Below are positions 8,885 to 17,159 of a DNA stretch of 64,000 nucleotides, one piece after another. This stretch comes from Streptomyces sp. QL37. Lineage in GTDB: Bacteria; Actinomycetota; Actinomycetes; Streptomycetales; Streptomycetaceae. The stretch spans positions 4,216,001 through 4,280,000 of the forward strand of contig NZ_PTJS01000001.1 in the NCBI RefSeq assembly GCF_002941025.1, given 5' to 3'. Each line of letters starts with the position of its first letter. Positions within the stretch are counted from its first letter, which is position 1. A model generated the notes under the pieces. The model had not been told where the DNA came from and ran no database searches. It saw only the letters and a list, made by a program, of their open reading frames with translations. The position numbers were made by a program, and so were the translations under genes.

Positions 8885-9613
8885 CTACCGCAGCTCCGCC
8901 GGCTTGGTGCGGTCCCTGTCCACCTTCTCGGTCCGCACCAGCTCGCCCCAGACGATGTAGCGGTACTTCGAGGTGTAGACCGGGGTGCACGTCGTCAGCG
9001 TGATGTAGCGGCCGGCCTTCTTCACGCCGGACTCCTTGGGCACCGGGGCGATCGCGTCGACGTTGAACTTCGACGTCTCCGGCAGCTCCGCGTAGACCTT
9101 GTACACGTACCAGGTGTCCTTGGTCTCGAAGACGACCGCGTCGCCCTTCTTCACCTTGTCGATGTTGTGGAATCTGGCGCCGTGCCCGTCCCGGTGCGCG
9201 GCGAGCGCGAAGTTGCCCTGTGCGTCCGAGGGGAGGGCCGACTTCACGGGGTCCGTGTAGTAGCCGGCGATGCCGTTGTTGAGCGTCTCGGTGTCGGTGC
9301 CCTTCTTGACCAGCACCTCGCCGTTCTTCATGGCGGGGACGTGCAGGAAGCCGATGCCGTCCCTGGTGTCCAGCGCTCCCGGACCGCCCGCCCAGCGGTC
9401 ACGGACGGTGCTGCCCTGCTTGTCCGCCTCCCGGTCGGCCAGCACGTTGGTCCACCACAGCGAGTAGACGACGAACAGGCCCAGCACCAGCCCGGCGGTG
9501 ATCAGCAGTTCGCCGAAGAGGCTCACCGCCGTCGCGACGGGGTGGCGGCTCCTGGTCCGGACCGGGGCCGCCGGCTCGTCGGTGCGCTCTTCGTGCTCGG
9601 TCCTCGCTGCCAC
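8885..9613 (-). CDS. Class E sortase (second of pair)
   Basis: A 242-aa membrane-anchored cysteine transpeptidase. It has a cytoplasmic N-terminus, one membrane segment (about residues 30-52) and a sortase domain with the catalytic His in AAHRDGHG, Cys in TLTTCTP and Arg in KYRYIVWGE. The TLTTC signature and the W-W-TN motif after the membrane segment are typical of actinobacterial class E sortases, which attach LAXTG-type proteins such as long chaplins to the wall. It starts with GTG, 36 bp after the upstream sortase gene. Streptomyces coelicolor has an equivalent srtE1/srtE2 pair at this position; I have not assigned which is which by sequence. Confidence 0.93.
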   Translation of the reverse strand: MAARTEHEERTDEPAAPVRTRSRHPVATAVSLFGELLITAGLVLGLFVVYSLWWTNVLADREADKQGSTVRDRWAGGPGALDTRDGIGFLHVPAMKNGEVLVKKGTDTETLNNGIAGYYTDPVKSALPSDAQGNFALAAHRDGHGARFHNIDKVKKGDAVVFETKDTWYVYKVYAELPETSKFNVDAIAPVPKESGVKKAGRYITLTTCTPVYTSKYRYIVWGELVRTEKVDRDRTKPAELR

Positions 9614-9649
9614 CGCACCCGTCCCTGTCGTGATGTCGTCCAGCTCGCG

Positions 9650-11032
9650 TCAGCCGACGAGCGCGTCGGGCTTCCCCTTGCTGCGCGGCCGTTCCTCGAC
9701 CATTTTGCCCCACACGATCATTCGGTACGTACTCGTGAATTCCGGGGTGCACGTCGTCAGCGTGATGTACCTGCCCGGGCCGGTGAAGCCGGAGCCCGGG
9801 GGCACTTCGTCGATCACGGCCACATTGGACGGCGACGTCTGCGGAAGGATGCTGGTCATCTCGTAGGTGTAGTAGGCGTCCTGCGTCTCGACCACGATCG
9901 CGTCGCCCTGCTTCAGCTTGTTGACGTAGCGGAAGGGCTCACCGTGGGTGTTGCGGTGACCGGCCACCGCGAAGTTCCCCTGCTCGTCCGAGGGCATCGC
10001 GGTCTTCAGCTTGCCCTCGGCGTAGTGACCGATCATGCCGCGGTCGAGGACCTTCTCCTTGCTGATGCCCTCCGCGATCGGGGCGACCACGTCCAGCTTG
10101 GGGATGTGCATGATGGCGAACCCCTGGCCGGGCTCGAAGACCCCCGGGCTGCGCTCGCCGTTGGCCCAGTCGTCCTGGATCTTGCTGGTCTCCCGGCCGG
10201 CGATCTGGTCGGCGCGGACGTTGGTCCACCACAGCTGGTACGTGACGAACAGGAGCATCAGCACGCCGAAGGTGATGAACACTTCGCCGACGACCCGGCT
10301 GGCGACGACGGCGGGGCTGTCCTTGGCGGCGCGGGCCGCGCGCCGTGCCTCCAGCCGTGACATCGGGGCCGCGGGCTCCGCCGCCCCGGGTTCCGTGGCG
10401 CGCGGGGGCTCGGCCCGCCGTCTTCCGCGCCCCTTGGCCGCCCGGCGCCGCTCGGCCCGGCCGCCTGTCGGCGCCGGTTCGGGAGCGGTCTCGGAGGCGT
10501 CGGACCCGTCCGGCTCCGACGCTCGCCGGGTGTCGGCGGTCCGCAGCGCCATGGTCTCGTCGTGCAGGACCGGACCGACGTCGTCCACGGGCCGCGCACG
10601 GTCCGGACGGACGTCGGAGAAAGCTTCGACAGGGCCCCGGCCGGCTGCTGTCCGGACCGGAGGTGGCGCCCCCTGACCGGGTATCACCGCTGTCCCCTGG
10701 ACAGTCGGTGCGGCAGGAGCTGTTTCCGGCCCCTGCGGGCCGTACCAGTCCCTTTGGTAGCCCTCCGGGTCGTACCACTCGCCCGGGGTCTCCGCGGGCC
10801 CCTGAGGCGCCGTCTGGGGCATCTGCCGCGTCCCGCTGTCCTGGGAGCCCTCCGCCCGGAACCAGGGTGAGGCGTGCTGCCCGGCCGACGGGTCCGGGGG
10901 CCGCTGCCCCGGCAGCGGGTCGTTCAGCGGGTCGGCGAGCTGCTCCACCGCCGCCTCGAACGTGCCGTCGGGCTCGTACGCACCCTGCGCGTACGGGCCT
11001 TCCTGCCCGGCGGAGGGGCGGAGTGAGGTCAC
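9650..11032 (-). CDS. Class E sortase with long N-terminal extension
   Basis: A 460-aa sortase. The first ~235 residues are a Pro/Gly/Ala-rich, low-complexity cytoplasmic region, much longer than in the neighbouring sortase. A membrane segment (VFITFGVLMLLFVTYQLWW) and a class E sortase domain follow, with catalytic His in AGHRNTHGEPF, Cys in TLTTCTP and Arg in TYRMIVWGK. Its GTG start overlaps the stop of the amidotransferase gene (GTGA). The two sortase domains are clearly paralogous, so this is probably an old tandem duplication with only one copy carrying the extension. The extension may bind partners or regulate; that is inference. Confidence 0.93.
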   Translation of the reverse strand: MTSLRPSAGQEGPYAQGAYEPDGTFEAAVEQLADPLNDPLPGQRPPDPSAGQHASPWFRAEGSQDSGTRQMPQTAPQGPAETPGEWYDPEGYQRDWYGPQGPETAPAAPTVQGTAVIPGQGAPPPVRTAAGRGPVEAFSDVRPDRARPVDDVGPVLHDETMALRTADTRRASEPDGSDASETAPEPAPTGGRAERRRAAKGRGRRRAEPPRATEPGAAEPAAPMSRLEARRAARAAKDSPAVVASRVVGEVFITFGVLMLLFVTYQLWWTNVRADQIAGRETSKIQDDWANGERSPGVFEPGQGFAIMHIPKLDVVAPIAEGISKEKVLDRGMIGHYAEGKLKTAMPSDEQGNFAVAGHRNTHGEPFRYVNKLKQGDAIVVETQDAYYTYEMTSILPQTSPSNVAVIDEVPPGSGFTGPGRYITLTTCTPEFTSTYRMIVWGKMVEERPRSKGKPDALVG

Positions 11033-11667
11033 GCGGCGGCCTTGCCCACCACCGGGGCGAGCCCCGCCGATCTCGCGACCGCGCCCTCGTCACCGCACTG
11101 CTCCAGCCAGTTGGCGAGCATCAGGTGACCGTGCTCCGTGAGCACCGATTCGGGGTGGAACTGCACTCCCTCCACCGCCTGTTCGCGGTGGCGCAGCCCC
11201 ATGATGATGCCGTCCGGGGTGCGTGCGGTGACTTCGAGCACGGGCGGAATCGTCGTCGGCTCGGCGGCGAGCGAGTGATAACGCGTGGCGGTGAAGGGGG
11301 ACGGCAGACCGGCGAACACGCCCTTGCCCTCGTGCAGCACGGGGGAGGTCTTGCCGTGCAGCAGCTCCGGCGCGCGGTCCACCACACCGCCGTAGGCGAC
11401 GGCCATCGACTGCATCCCCAGGCAGACACCGAAGACCGGCACCCCGCTCCGCGCGCAGTGGTGGACCATCTCGATGCAGACACCCGCCTGCTCGGGGGTG
11501 CCGGGGCCGGGCGACAGCAGGACGCCGTCGAAGCCGTCCTCGGCGTGCGCCGTGGTCACCTCGTCGTTGCGCACCACTTCGCACTCGGCGCCGAGCTGGT
11601 AGAGGTACTGGACGATGTTGAAGACGAAGCTGTCGTAGTTGTCGACGACGAGAATGCGTGCGCTCAC
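11029..11667 (-). CDS. pabA: Class I glutamine amidotransferase (PabA/TrpG)
   Basis: A 212-aa amidotransferase subunit that supplies ammonia to aminodeoxychorismate or anthranilate synthase. It begins with the family motif ILVVDNYDSFVFN. It has the oxyanion/nucleophile motif GVCLGMQ (catalytic Cys) and the C-terminal HPES carrying the His-Glu pair. It overlaps both neighbours by 4 bp (GTGA on each side), which ties it translationally to a small membrane protein and a sortase. That is an unexpected partner set, though the order is conserved in Streptomyces to my knowledge. The synthase component I is not in the window, so pabA versus trpG cannot be settled here. Confidence 0.9.
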   Translation of the reverse strand: MSARILVVDNYDSFVFNIVQYLYQLGAECEVVRNDEVTTAHAEDGFDGVLLSPGPGTPEQAGVCIEMVHHCARSGVPVFGVCLGMQSMAVAYGGVVDRAPELLHGKTSPVLHEGKGVFAGLPSPFTATRYHSLAAEPTTIPPVLEVTARTPDGIIMGLRHREQAVEGVQFHPESVLTEHGHLMLANWLEQCGDEGAVARSAGLAPVVGKAAA

Positions 11668-11852
11668 TGACCGGACCCCGCTCCGCTGGTGCCTTCGCCG
11701 TCCACCGTCACATCACCGAACGGGAGCAGAGGCTCCGCCCAGGGGAAGACGTACTGGAAGAGCGCGTAGACAACGGCCAGGACCAGCACGAGCGAAATGA
11801 AGCCCCGCACCCATGCGTTGCCCGGCAGATGCCGCCAGATCCAGCCGTACAT
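11664..11852 (-). CDS. Small single-pass membrane protein
   Basis: A 62-aa protein with an N-terminal MYGWIWRHLPGN and one hydrophobic segment (about residues 15-38, rich in Val/Leu). It ends in a short acidic, Gly/Ser-rich tail. The ATG follows a GGAGG at 7-bp spacing, and the stop overlaps the pabA GTG. I do not recognise a named family. Its place at the head of the pabA-sortase operon suggests it is expressed with the sortases; no function is assigned. Confidence 0.8.
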   Translation of the reverse strand: MYGWIWRHLPGNAWVRGFISLVLVLAVVYALFQYVFPWAEPLLPFGDVTVDGEGTSGAGSGQ

Positions 11853-11968
11853 GCTGTTGCCTCCATTCGGTACGGCACCAGACTAAACGGCCGGGGCACA
11901 GGCGTGGGTCAGCTGTGGAAAGCCGCTCGTGAGGGCGTGCGTCACAGTCCCGTCCGGTCTCCCCCGTG

Positions 11969-12736
11969 CTACTCCACAGGCTGTGCGTAGTGGAGGTCGA
12001 CGGTGCCCGAATAGCCCGGGAGCGTCAGCTTGTCGTCCTCCTCGACCTTCCATCCCAGACCGTACGCCTTCACGTACAGCTGGTAGTTCTGGATGGCGGT
12101 GGAGTCGTCGAGCGCCTGCCGCAGCTTCCCGGCGTCGCCGACGGCGGTGACCTTGTACGGGGGTGAGTAGACCCGGCCCTGAAGAATCAGCGTGTTGCCG
12201 ACGCAGCGCACCGCGCTGGTGGAGATCAGCCGCTGGTCCATCACCCGGATCCCGCGGGCGCCGCCTTCCCAGAGGGCGTTGACGACGGCCTGCAGGTCCT
12301 GCTGGTGGATCACCAGGTCGTTGGGCTGCGGCTCGGGGTACCCGGGGTTGGCGGTGGCGTCGGCAGGGGCGTCGTTCAGCGTGACGGAGAGCGCCTCACC
12401 GGTGACCGCCGTGGTGCCCGCGGCCTTCTCCAGCGCGTCGAGCTCGGCGTCCTCGGCGCGGGTGCTCCCGTCGTCGCGCCGGGCGAGGGTGTCGATGTCC
12501 GCGCGCACGGAAGCGGTCGATTCGTCCAGCTCCGCGTTGTTCTCGCTGCGCTGCTGAATGAGGTCGGAGAGCTTCAGCAGAGAGGAGTCGGTCCGGATGT
12601 CGGTCCCCTTGGCCGCATTGGCGCTGGTGACGAAGATCAGCCCGGCCAGCGCGAAAACGGCGGCGGTGAGGCCCTGGACCGGCCATCGGGACATGCGCCC
12701 GCCCCGGCCTCGAGGAGAGTCGGCAGAATTGCTCAA
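11969..12736 (-). CDS. DUF881 family protein
   Basis: A 255-aa protein with one N-terminal membrane segment (about residues 20-42). A coiled-coil-like, acidic stretch (about 55-105) is followed by a C-terminal domain with LNDAP, HQQDLQAVVNALW and GARGIRVMDQRL, typical of DUF881. Such proteins sit beside division and wall genes (crgA) in many actinobacteria and Firmicutes; their function is unknown. I chose a TTG start at 12736 because AAGGAG lies about 9 bp upstream. An ATG 14 codons in is the alternative. It is divergent from crgA, sharing a 136-bp promoter region. Confidence 0.85.
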   Translation of the reverse strand: MSNSADSPRGRGGRMSRWPVQGLTAAVFALAGLIFVTSANAAKGTDIRTDSSLLKLSDLIQQRSENNAELDESTASVRADIDTLARRDDGSTRAEDAELDALEKAAGTTAVTGEALSVTLNDAPADATANPGYPEPQPNDLVIHQQDLQAVVNALWEGGARGIRVMDQRLISTSAVRCVGNTLILQGRVYSPPYKVTAVGDAGKLRQALDDSTAIQNYQLYVKAYGLGWKVEEDDKLTLPGYSGTVDLHYAQPVE

Positions 12737-12872
12737 CGTACCCTTATCTCCTTAGGCGCCACGGAAGCACTACGCTAACGGACGCCCCGGGGAGGCAGCA
12801 TTCCCCCTCGCGCCCCGGCGCCAGCCACAGATCCCTGCGCGGTCACGCAGCGCATCGACAGGAGAGTCCCTC

Positions 12873-13127
12873 GTGCCGAAGTCACGTATCCGCAAGAAGG
12901 CAGATTTCACGCCTCCGCCGGCGAAGCAGTCGACGAGCATAAAGCTGACCAATCGCAGTTGGGTGGCGCCGGTGATGCTGGCGCTCTTCCTGATCGGTCT
13001 GGCCTGGATCGTGGTCTTCTACGTCACCGAGGGCGACCTGCCGATCGACGCTCTCGGCAACTGGAACATCGTCGTGGGCTTCGGCTTCATCGCCGGTGGC
13101 TTCGGAGTCTCCACACAGTGGAAGTAG
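12873..13127 (+). CDS. crgA: Cell division inhibitor CrgA
   Basis: An 84-aa protein with a basic N-terminus ([16 protein letters not shown]) and two membrane segments (about residues 30-50 and 64-80), ending STQWK. CrgA localises to division sites. In Streptomyces it influences FtsZ ring formation and delays sporulation septation; in mycobacteria it recruits wall synthesis proteins. It starts at GTG with AGGAG 10 bp upstream. The gap behind it contains three perfect DnaA boxes, so its 3' region is unlikely to be an ordinary terminator. Confidence 0.96.
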   Translation: MPKSRIRKKADFTPPPAKQSTSIKLTNRSWVAPVMLALFLIGLAWIVVFYVTEGDLPIDALGNWNIVVGFGFIAGGFGVSTQWK

Positions 13128-13139
13128 CTCTGCCCTGAG

Positions 13140-13342
13140 TTACCCACAGAGTTATCCACAGGTAGGGGAAAAGGTCAGACGATCTGTGGATAACTTCCCT
13201 CCAAGTTGACGCCGGTGTGACTACACACTTGCGCGTCGCGCGAGGGTACGCCCCTTGTCCTGACTGGTAAAACCCGGTCCAGCGACAAGGGGCACACCTG
13301 TTCCCCACGTCATGCACAAGATCCGGCACCCTCTGTGGACAA
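13140..13342. promoter_or_regulatory. Cluster of perfect DnaA boxes between crgA and rhomboid gene
   Basis: Three 9-mers match the high-affinity DnaA box exactly: TTATCCACA at 13152-13160 (plus), TTATCCACA on the minus strand at 13185-13193, and TTGTCCACA on the minus strand at 13334-13342. A one-mismatch TTACCCACA at 13140-13148 adds a fourth. The first two exact boxes form an inverted pair with 24 bp between them. The cluster lies in the 242-bp gap of two convergent genes about 20 kb from oriC. Clusters of this kind are known in S. coelicolor to bind DnaA and limit initiation. Confidence 0.85.
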
Positions 13343-13369
13343 CCGCACCCCTGGAGCAACGAATTCCGC

Positions 13370-14275
13370 TCAGGTGAGCACAGCCGTCCTGACGAGGACC
13401 GTCACCACGACCGCCACGAGGACCACCCCGCTGGCGCCGTACTGCACGAGGTTCCGGCGCTCCCGGGGTGCGTGGACCATGGCGATGGCGATCAACGCCC
13501 CGGCGACCAGACCACCGACGTGCGCCTGCCAGGCGATCCCGCCCCAGGGGTTGAAGGTGAAGATCAGGTTCACGACGAGGAGCGCGATCACCGGCCGCAT
13601 GTCGTAGTTCATCCGGCGCATCAGCACGGCCGTGGCACCCAGCAGGCCGAAGATCGCCCCTGAGGCTCCGAGCGAGCCCTGCCCGGGGTCCGAGACCGCA
13701 TAGGTGAGAGCACTGCCCGCCAGCCCCGACAGCAGGTAGAGGGCGAGGTACCGGGCACGGCCCAGCGCGGCCTCCAGAGGCCCGCCGAGCCACCACAGCC
13801 CCAGCATGTTGAACGCGATGTGCCACACCTCCTGGTGCAGGAACATCGACGTCACCAGCCGGTACCACTGCCCCTCCGCCACGCCTTCGATACCGGCCGA
13901 CGGGTCCCCCGAGTAGGCACGGCCGAACAGCAGCAGATCGTCGAGCAGTGAACGGCCGGCGACCGAGACCGCGATGAAGACGGCGAGGTTCAGTCCGAGC
14001 AGGATCTTGGTGACGAGCCTGGGGTCGGCGGCCACGCTCCCGCCCGCCAGGGTCCGCGGCCGGTTCGCGGCGGGATGGTGGCCCGTGCCGGAACCCTGGC
14101 GGACGCACTCCGGGCAGTGGAAGCCCACCGACGCCTCGATCATGCAGTCCGTGCAGATCGGTCTCTCGCACCGCGTGCAGCGGATTCCCGTCTCCCGGCC
14201 CGGATGCCGGTAACACGTGGGTGGACCGCCCGCGGCCGCGGATCCGTCCTTTTCTTCCGGCGGCTGCTGATCCAT
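13370..14275 (-). CDS. Rhomboid family intramembrane serine protease with N-terminal zinc finger
   Basis: A 301-aa protein. Residues about 21-60 form a B-box-like zinc finger with Cys/His pairs (CYRHPG, CTRCERPICTDC, FHCPEC). Six or seven membrane segments follow. The catalytic serine is in GASGAIFGLLG and the partner histidine in WQAHVGG, so the protease is predicted to be active within the membrane. The N-terminal finger faces the cytoplasm and may bind substrate or nucleic acid; that part is inference. The gene starts at ATG and runs toward crgA. Confidence 0.93.
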   Translation of the reverse strand: MDQQPPEEKDGSAAAGGPPTCYRHPGRETGIRCTRCERPICTDCMIEASVGFHCPECVRQGSGTGHHPAANRPRTLAGGSVAADPRLVTKILLGLNLAVFIAVSVAGRSLLDDLLLFGRAYSGDPSAGIEGVAEGQWYRLVTSMFLHQEVWHIAFNMLGLWWLGGPLEAALGRARYLALYLLSGLAGSALTYAVSDPGQGSLGASGAIFGLLGATAVLMRRMNYDMRPVIALLVVNLIFTFNPWGGIAWQAHVGGLVAGALIAIAMVHAPRERRNLVQYGASGVVLVAVVVTVLVRTAVLT

Positions 14276-14431
14276 CGGTCACGGCCCCTTCGGTCCTCGT
14301 CCGTGCAGGGGGCACACATGCGACCGCCCCGCTCGCCCGTTATGTAACAGTACGGACGAGCAGGGCGGTTGGTTCCCGCAGGGGCGGCGGCCGGCCGGGT
14401 CAGCGGCCCGGGCGACCGGACACCCCTCGTC

Positions 14432-14959
14432 TCACCGGGTCTCGATGGCGACCGATTCGATCACCACGTCCTGGAGCGGACGGTCGGTCCGCGGATTGGC
14501 CGGGGCCGCCGCGATGGCGTCCACGACTTTCTTGCCCGCCTCGTCGGCGACCTCGCCGAAGATCGTGTGCTTCCCGGTCAGCCAGGCGGTGGGCGACACG
14601 GTCACGAAGAACTGCGACCCGTTGGTGCCCGGCCCTGCGTTGGCCATCGCCAGCAGGTACGGCTTGTCGAACGCGAGGTCGGGGTGGAACTCGTCGGCGA
14701 ACTCGTACCCGGGGCCGCCCGTGCCGTTGCCCAGCGGGTCACCGCCCTGGATCATGAAACCGCTGATGACACGGTGGAAGACGGTGCCGTCGTACAGCTT
14801 GTCGGTGGACTTCCGGCCGGTCTCCGGGTTGGTCCACTCACGCTCACCCTGGGCGAGCTCGACGAAGTTCTTGACCGTCCTGGGCGCGTGGTTCGGCAGC
14901 AGCCGGATCTCGATGTCGCCCAGACTGGTCTTCAAAGTGGCGTAAAGCTGCTCGGCCAC
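14432..14959 (-). CDS. Cyclophilin-type peptidyl-prolyl cis-trans isomerase
   Basis: A 175-aa single-domain cyclophilin that accelerates proline isomerisation during protein folding. It shows VKNFVELAQG, the active-site FHRVISGFMIQGGDP and GTNGSQFFVTV. There is no signal peptide, so it is cytoplasmic. It begins at GTG with GGAAGG upstream. It lies 156 bp upstream of the rhomboid gene on the same strand. Confidence 0.95.
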   Translation of the reverse strand: MAEQLYATLKTSLGDIEIRLLPNHAPRTVKNFVELAQGEREWTNPETGRKSTDKLYDGTVFHRVISGFMIQGGDPLGNGTGGPGYEFADEFHPDLAFDKPYLLAMANAGPGTNGSQFFVTVSPTAWLTGKHTIFGEVADEAGKKVVDAIAAAPANPRTDRPLQDVVIESVAIETR

Positions 14960-15307
14960 GGTCTGCCTTCCGTAAGTCTCCGCTGATGACCACCGATCCT
15001 CGCACGGGGAGCCCGGCCCACAGCGCGGTCACAGCACCGGGAAGGGCGGCACTCACCTTGTTGCTCGCTTTCCTGCACCTTTCCCACACTTCCTGCCGGA
15101 TAAATGCGGCCAAGTGCCCGACGACACGGAGCGCGCGGACAAGAACCGTGGCATCGTCGGCGACACGCTCCCCTTGCACCGTATTGCCAGAGAATGACGT
15201 TCATGACCCGGATGCCCGTCCCGCGTGGCGCCCTAGGCGTCAGCGGGCATGATTTCGAATTGGGTGGATAGGCGGAGTACCTACCCGCCACCAATGAGGA
15301 GGATCCC
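14960..15307. other. Divergent intergenic region, cyclophilin / DUF5324 gene
   Basis: This 348-bp gap holds the promoters for two divergent genes. Short minus-strand frames here lack a ribosome site and coding-like codon use, so I accept none of them. A GGAGG at 15298-15302 is the ribosome binding site of the DUF5324 gene. No operator or hairpin of note was found. Confidence 0.45.
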
Positions 15308-16024
15308 GTGACCCGCATCGACAGCGTGCGCGCCGCAACCTACTCGGCGAAGGACAGCGCGCAGCACGCCGCGGAAGTGGTGGCGCCTTACGCCGACACG
15401 GCCAAGGAACAGGCCACGCACTACGCGCACGAGGCTCGTGCGCGGCTCGCGCCCAAGGTGTCGAAGGCAGCCGCGCAGGCCCGCGTCCAGTACGGCGCAC
15501 ACCTCGCACCGCGTATCGAACAGGCGCTGACCCATGTACCCCCCAAGGTCGACGAGGCCGCGCAGAAGGCCGCCACCCGGACGCGCAACGCCGCCCGCAC
15601 GGCGGCGGACTACACCGTTCCGCGCGTCGAGTACGCGGTGGCCGCGAGTCGGCCCATGGCCGAGGAGGCCACCGCCCGCAGTACCGCCGCACTCGCCGCT
15701 CTCCGTGGCCAGGTGACGGCCAAGGAGATCCAGAAGCTCGTCAGGAAGCACGAGCGACGGGCCAAGGCGGGCCGGACGGCCAAGGGCTTCCTCGTACTGG
15801 GCCTCCTGGCCGGCGGGGCCTTCGCCGCCTGGAAGTGGTGGGACAAGCAGGCCAACCCGGACTGGCTGGTCGAGCCGCCGGCCCCCACCGAGGTGGGCGA
15901 CGACCGCGCCCCTCTGACCTCGGTCGACGGCAGCGGCTCCACCGTGCTCGACCCGGAGGTCCGCGCCAAGCAGGACGAGGCCGGATCGGACACGGCGGAA
16001 GGCGACCGCGACGACCGCCGCTGA
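15308..16024 (+). CDS. DUF5324 family protein
   Basis: A 238-aa protein beginning MTRIDSVRAATYSAKDSAQH. The first ~155 residues are an Ala/Arg-rich helical region resembling apolipoprotein- or LEA-like amphipathic repeats, including QVTAKEIQKLVRKHERR. One membrane segment (about 159-178, GFLVLGLLAGGAFAAWKWW) follows, then an acidic C-terminal tail. The family is found in Streptomyces and has no assigned function. It starts at GTG with a strong AGGAGG. Its stop is followed by a 27-bp terminator hairpin that shares bases with parS site 2. Confidence 0.85.
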   Translation: MTRIDSVRAATYSAKDSAQHAAEVVAPYADTAKEQATHYAHEARARLAPKVSKAAAQARVQYGAHLAPRIEQALTHVPPKVDEAAQKAATRTRNAARTAADYTVPRVEYAVAASRPMAEEATARSTAALAALRGQVTAKEIQKLVRKHERRAKAGRTAKGFLVLGLLAGGAFAAWKWWDKQANPDWLVEPPAPTEVGDDRAPLTSVDGSGSTVLDPEVRAKQDEAGSDTAEGDRDDRR

Positions 16025-16033
16025 GCACATGGC

Positions 16034-16091
16034 GAAACGGGAGAGGGGCGCCGGAAGACCGCGAGGTCTTCCGGCGCCCCTCTCCCGTTTC
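16034..16091 (+). terminator. Long terminator hairpin overlapping parS site 2
   Basis: Perfect 27-bp inverted repeat (16034-16060 with 16065-16091) and a GCGA tetraloop, 10 bp after the DUF5324 stop. The last five bases of the right arm are the first half of parS site 2. Confidence 0.9.
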
Positions 16092-16100
16092 ACGTGAAAC
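16087..16100. other. parS site 2
   Basis: Exact GTTTCACGTGAAAC. Its first five bases are part of the terminator stem ending at 16091, so hairpin and ParB site share sequence. Confidence 0.93.
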
Positions 16101-16231
16101 CGACAGGAGTACGCGAGCTCGACCCGGGCCAGCGCCGTGCGCGAGGGCGGTACGCAGAGGGTCGGGGTCGGCGCCGATCCCGAGATCACCGTGATCGAAC
16201 TGCGCGCCTGAAATCCGGCCCGGTCACGAAA

Positions 16232-16269
16232 ATGCCCCCTGATCTGTGCCTACGGCGATCAGGGGGCAT
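16232..16269 (-). terminator. Terminator downstream of tRNA-Ala
   Basis: A 13-bp inverted repeat, ATGCCCCCTGATC with its complement (16232-16244 with 16257-16269), 12-nt loop. It lies 7 bp past the minus-strand tRNA-Ala. Confidence 0.75.
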
Positions 16270-16276
16270 CGGGTTG

Positions 16277-16349
16277 TGGAGCCTAGGAGATTCGAACTCC
16301 TGACATCTGCCTTGCAAAGGCAGCGCTCTACCAACTGAGCTAAGGCCCC
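16277..16349 (-). tRNA. tRNA-Ala (anticodon TGC)
   Basis: Reading down from 16349: acceptor GGGGCCT, D arm AGCTCAGTTGGTAGAGC, anticodon arm with CTTTGCAAG (anticodon TGC) and T arm with GTTCGAATC. The 3' acceptor strand carries a G-U pair. It is 73 nt long. The CCA end is not encoded. Confidence 0.96.
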
Positions 16350-16519
16350 GAAAACCGGACACCACGGAACATAACCATGCCGCGACGTCCGTCGCAGAAC
16401 AGAGTACCGGGTGACCCCCCGAATCCTGCAAAAGGATTGGGACTCCCGGGCCGCAACGGCTCTCCGTAAGATGCACGACGAGGTTCGCAGCAGCGAAGCC
16501 GCAGCGAAGGGGAGACGCA

Positions 16520-17068
16520 ATGGACGCAGCGCAGCAAGAGGCGACGGCTAGAGCCCGGGAGCTCCAGCGCAGCTGGTACGGAGAGCCGCTGGGGGCGCTC
16601 TTCCGCAGGCTGATCGACGACCTCGGCCTCAACCAGGCACGCCTCGCGGCGGTGCTCGGACTGTCCGCTCCCATGCTCTCCCAGCTGATGAGCGGGCAGC
16701 GGGCCAAGATCGGCAATCCCGCGGTCGTCCAGCGGGTCCAGGCACTTCAGGAGCTCGCCAGCCAGGTGGCGGACGGCAGCGTCAGCGCGGGAGAGGCCAC
16801 CGACCGGATGGAAGAGATCAAGAAGTCGCAGGGCGGCTCGGTCCTGACCAACACCGGCCAGACCTCCACCACGGGCGGTGCCCCCACCGTGCGGCGGGTG
16901 GTCCGTGAGATCCAGTCGCTGTTGCGTTCGGTCGCCGCGGCCGGCGACATCATCGATGCCGCGGACTCCCTCGCTCCTGCCCACCCCGAGCTGGCAGAGT
17001 TCCTCAGGGTGTACGGAGCAGGACGCACCGCCGACGCGGTCGCGCACTACGAAGGGCACCAGAGCTAG
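16520..17068 (+). CDS. Helix-turn-helix DNA-binding protein
   Basis: A 182-aa cytoplasmic protein. An HTH of the XRE type lies at about residues 33-70 (LNQARLAAVLGLSAPMLSQL). The rest is a helical region with GEATDRMEEIKKSQ and a C-terminal domain ending AVAHYEGHQS. It starts at ATG behind AAGGGGAGA. A Ser/Thr kinase gene begins 91 bp downstream on the same strand. The pairing suggests the HTH protein could be a kinase target or co-regulated; this is inference. No exact characterised homologue comes to mind. Confidence 0.85.
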   Translation: MDAAQQEATARARELQRSWYGEPLGALFRRLIDDLGLNQARLAAVLGLSAPMLSQLMSGQRAKIGNPAVVQRVQALQELASQVADGSVSAGEATDRMEEIKKSQGGSVLTNTGQTSTTGGAPTVRRVVREIQSLLRSVAAAGDIIDAADSLAPAHPELAEFLRVYGAGRTADAVAHYEGHQS

Positions 17069-17159
17069 GGCCCGGGGCCGCCCCCGGGCGGCCCGGCCGT
17101 GGCAGTATCCCGACAGCCGGGGCACGAACCGAAACGGGAACGGGAGCGGGCGCAGCGCA

